Assembly: GCA_002696025.1 (NCBI GenBank) | Contig: NZQU01000025.1 | Location: 1-8,679 of the forward strand | Origin: Crocinitomicaceae bacterium | GTDB taxonomy: Bacteria > Bacteroidota > Bacteroidia > Flavobacteriales_D > Crocinitomicaceae | DNA length: 8,679 bases | Reading direction: 5' to 3' | Shown: one piece after another, positions 6,718-8,679 of the stretch | Numbering within the stretch: the stretch's first letter is position 1 | Layout of the letters: every line of letters begins with the position of its first letter | The notes under the pieces: generated by a model | Seen by the model: only the letters and a program-made list of their open reading frames with translations | Told to the model about the DNA's origin: nothing | Database searches by the model: none | Translations under genes and position numbers: made by a program

Positions 6718-7194
6718 ATGATCAATTCTTGGTTTACTGTAAAGGTTAAATACACAAAACAATTCCAAAATGGAACTTTAAAAAGAGTCAGCGAACCTTA
6801 TTTATTAGGGGCTTTATCATTCACTGATGCTGAAGCTAGAATATACGAAGAACTTGGCACAAGAATTCGTGGTGAATTTCATATTCTTGGAATCACAAGA
6901 ACAGAAATTCAGGATATCTTTGCGTATGATGATACAGGCATTTGGTACAAATGTAAAATCTCTTATATGGTAGAGAATGATGAAAATGAAAAACAAAAAA
7001 AGATATCTCAACAATTTCTTGTAGAAGCTGATTCTATTAAGGAAGCTTATGAAAGACTTAAAGAAAGTTTATCATCAATGGGTGTTGATTTTGAAATACC
7101 ATCAATTCTACTTTCTCCAATTATTGATATTTTTCCAAATGATGAAACAAGATCTAAAATCATTGAGGAAGAGAGCAATGAAATTGAGGCATGA
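6718..7194 (+). CDS. DUF4494 family protein
   Basis: A 158-residue soluble protein of the Bacteroidota-restricted DUF4494 family. The recognisable blocks are WFTVKVKYTK at residues 5-14, the EPYLLGALSFTDAEARIYEE block at 26-45, a GEFHILGITRTEIQDIF strand-helix at 52-68, GIWYKCKISYMV at 74-85, QQFLVEADSIKEAYERL at 98-114, and a tail with PIIDIFP at 134-140. It looks like two related alpha/beta halves, each with a WF/WYxxK strand near its start and an A/ADSxxEA helix near its end, so it may be an internal duplication. There is no signal peptide or membrane segment, and the function is unknown. Its TGA overlaps the ATG of pdxH (ATGA at 7191-7194), implying translational coupling. It is the first gene after the TATCTTTG element. 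Confidence 0.88.
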   Translation: MINSWFTVKVKYTKQFQNGTLKRVSEPYLLGALSFTDAEARIYEELGTRIRGEFHILGITRTEIQDIFAYDDTGIWYKCKISYMVENDENEKQKKISQQFLVEADSIKEAYERLKESLSSMGVDFEIPSILLSPIIDIFPNDETRSKIIEEESNEIEA

Positions 7195-7841
7195 ATAACT
7201 CCTTAGAAAATTTAAGAGACGATCACTCTGATTTTGATAAAAACAACTTATCAGATGACTTACCTTTAGATCCATTTGAATTATTTAATACCTGGTTTGA
7301 TGAGGCAAGTAAAGGAAATGATATTGAAGTAAACGCTTGTTCAATATCAACAATAAACATTGATCATAAAGCACCTTCATCTAGAATTGTTTATTTAAAA
7401 GAAATCATTTCCAATCAATTTGTATTCTATACAAATTACAGCAGCCAAAAAGGAACAGAGTTATCAAAAACTCCCAATGCATGTATGTTGTTTTTTTGGC
7501 CACATCAACAAAGACAAATATCTATTAAAGGGAGTGTTCATAAAATATCAAATGAAAAAAGCGATGCATATTTTGCATCTAGACCTAAATCAAGCCAAAT
7601 AGGTGCTTGGGCTTCAAAACAATCTGAAATTATTGATTCAAAAAAAGCATTATTAGATGCTTACCTAAAATATGAAGAAGAATTTAAAGGAAAAGACGTA
7701 CCAAGACCACCACACTGGGGTGGATATGCCTTAGAAGCTAAAGAAATAGAATTTTGGCAAGGAAGACCTTCTCGTTTTCATGATCGAATAAATTATTCTA
7801 AATCTGATAATTCATGGATAATTCACAGAAAAAACCCTTAA
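7191..7841 (+). CDS. pdxH: Pyridoxamine 5'-phosphate oxidase
   Basis: PdxH oxidises pyridoxine or pyridoxamine 5'-phosphate to pyridoxal 5'-phosphate using FMN and oxygen; it is a cytoplasmic dimer in vitamin B6 synthesis and salvage. The 216-residue length is normal. Visible motifs are DPFELFNTWFDEA (27-39), PSSRIVYLK (62-70), FYTNYSSQKG (79-88), LFFWPHQQRQ (100-109), RPKSSQIGAWASKQS (131-145), the PPHWGGY segment (173-179), and EFWQGRPSRFHDR (187-199), which holds the Arg and His that contact the substrate. FMN- and PLP-binding positions all seem present. The tail reads WIIHRKNP where many members end in RLxP, a mild change. The start is fixed by the ATGA overlap with the DUF4494 gene, and the M16 protease follows after three bases, so the three genes form one operon. 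Confidence 0.95.
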   Translation: MNNSLENLRDDHSDFDKNNLSDDLPLDPFELFNTWFDEASKGNDIEVNACSISTINIDHKAPSSRIVYLKEIISNQFVFYTNYSSQKGTELSKTPNACMLFFWPHQQRQISIKGSVHKISNEKSDAYFASRPKSSQIGAWASKQSEIIDSKKALLDAYLKYEEEFKGKDVPRPPHWGGYALEAKEIEFWQGRPSRFHDRINYSKSDNSWIIHRKNP

Positions 7842-7844
7842 TAA

Positions 7845-8679
7845 TTGACTGAAAAAAAACCTATTATTCATGTGTTTTCAAATGGATTGAGACTTGTTTA
7901 TCTTCATACTGAATCACCTGTATCACATTTTGGATTGACTTTACTTTCAGGCTCAAGGTATGAAAGAAGTCATGAAATGGGACTGGCTCATTTTTTAGAG
8001 CATTGTTTATTTAAAGGAACAAAAAAAAGAAAAGCATTTCACATCTTATCTAGATTAGATTCTGTAGGAGGAGAATTAAATGCATATACAGCTAAAGAGG
8101 AATTGTGTATTTATGCATCATACTCTAAAGAATATACTGATAGAGCTATTGAACTAATTGCTGATATCTCAATAAACTCGTCCTTTCCAAATAAGGAAAT
8201 TGAGAAAGAAAAAGAAATTATTCTTGACGAAATTAATTCATATTTAGACAATCCATCTGATAAAATATTTGATGATTTTGAAGAGTTATTATTCAAGAAT
8301 CATGAATTGGGAAATAACATACTAGGTAATAAAAAATCTGTTCAAAGTTTTGATAAGGAACATCTCTGTAATTATGTAAATAGATTATTTACAACATCCA
8401 ACGGTGTCATTTCTTTTGTTGGGGATTTACCGTTAAAAAAGGTAGTGAAAATATGTGAAAAATATTTTTCTAATTTCCCATCTCATAAAAACGAGATTGA
8501 AATAAATACCTTTAAAAATTACAAACCTTTTAAGGTTACTAGAAAGGAAGCAAATTATCAAAACCATTTGGTTATTGGTGGTATTGCCCCTGGATACACA
8601 AATAAAGAAAAAGTTTGTATCTCATTATTAATAAATCTTTTGGGCGGCCCCGCATTGAACTCTAGATTGGTTTTATCAA
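7845..8679 (+). CDS. M16 family zinc protease (partial, TTG start)
   Basis: The first 278 codons of a processing-peptidase or pitrilysin-like (M16) metalloprotease; the rest lies beyond the window. The inverted zinc motif HFLEH is at residues 49-53 (His49, Glu52, His53), and the third ligand is probably Glu129 in KEIILDEI, 75 residues further on. Other family marks are FSNGLRLVYLHTESPVS (11-27), GSRYE (36-40), GLAHFLEHCLFKGT (46-59), GGELNAYTAKEE (75-86), and the start of the second half with NHLVIGG and LLGGPALNSRLVLS. There is no signal peptide at this end, so it is probably cytoplasmic. An in-frame TAA at 7842-7844 rules out an earlier start, and no ATG occurs before codon 45, inside the catalytic region, so TTG at 7845 is chosen; GTG at 7872 is less likely because it would cut into the first strand. 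Confidence 0.9.
   Translation, partial: MTEKKPIIHVFSNGLRLVYLHTESPVSHFGLTLLSGSRYERSHEMGLAHFLEHCLFKGTKKRKAFHILSRLDSVGGELNAYTAKEELCIYASYSKEYTDRAIELIADISINSSFPNKEIEKEKEIILDEINSYLDNPSDKIFDDFEELLFKNHELGNNILGNKKSVQSFDKEHLCNYVNRLFTTSNGVISFVGDLPLKKVVKICEKYFSNFPSHKNEIEINTFKNYKPFKVTRKEANYQNHLVIGGIAPGYTNKEKVCISLLINLLGGPALNSRLVLS

Noticed and set aside
7420..7602. A 60-codon open frame within pdxH on the same strand.
   Set aside because: It lies wholly inside the well-conserved pdxH coding sequence in another frame and its product resembles nothing known.
8111..8296. A 61-codon open frame on the minus strand opposite the M16 protease gene.
   Set aside because: Its Ser/Ile-rich composition is what the complement of a Lys/Asp/Glu-rich gene gives, and the M16 frame on the other strand is clearly coding.
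1..8679. Search for CRISPR arrays, insertion-sequence ends, integrases, toxin-antitoxin pairs, retrons, tRNA or rRNA genes.
   Set aside because: No regularly spaced exact repeats, terminal inverted repeats, relevant protein motifs or cloverleaf-like sequences were seen by eye; almost all of the window is accounted for by coding genes.

Overview
The window looks like an ordinary chromosomal segment of a low-GC member of the Bacteroidota, most likely a flavobacterium-like lineage. The evidence is the strong AT richness, the absence of Shine-Dalgarno sequences before most starts, two candidate promoters of the Bacteroidota type (TTG, about 19-20 bases, then TAnnTTTG), and several protein families typical of this phylum (DUF3467, DUF4494, the Bacteroidota-type Mpl-like Mur ligase, and a large secreted TPR protein). 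I see no rRNA, tRNA, CRISPR array, insertion sequence, integrase or phage gene. Base composition looks uniform, so nothing suggests recent transfer.

Left part (1-1128): the 3' end of trxB (thioredoxin reductase) is followed after 12 bases by a DUF3467 gene, then by a probable 58-residue orphan small protein. A DUF2452 gene on the minus strand runs tail-to-tail into that small gene with an 11-base overlap.

Middle part (1129-4860): a 173-base AT-rich divergent intergenic region carries a candidate promoter. It is followed by an 844-residue secreted protein with TPR-like repeats and a small conserved-looking C-terminal domain. The next gene, apbE (a lipoprotein FAD:protein FMN transferase), starts inside the end of that gene, so the two are probably co-transcribed.

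Right-centre (4939-6672): a four-helix membrane protein of unknown function lies six bases upstream of an mpl-like murein peptide ligase gene, forming a likely two-gene unit for cell-envelope work.

Right part (6693-8679): a TATCTTTG promoter element precedes a tight operon of a DUF4494 gene, pdxH (ATGA overlap) and an M16 zinc protease. The protease has no possible ATG start near its N terminus and probably begins at TTG three bases after the pdxH stop; it runs off the end of the window.

Most of the window is housekeeping. The parts least explained by known biology are the 844-residue secreted protein, its overlap with apbE, the 58-residue protein and the four-helix membrane protein. I did not find a convincing new defence, mobile or RNA-based system.
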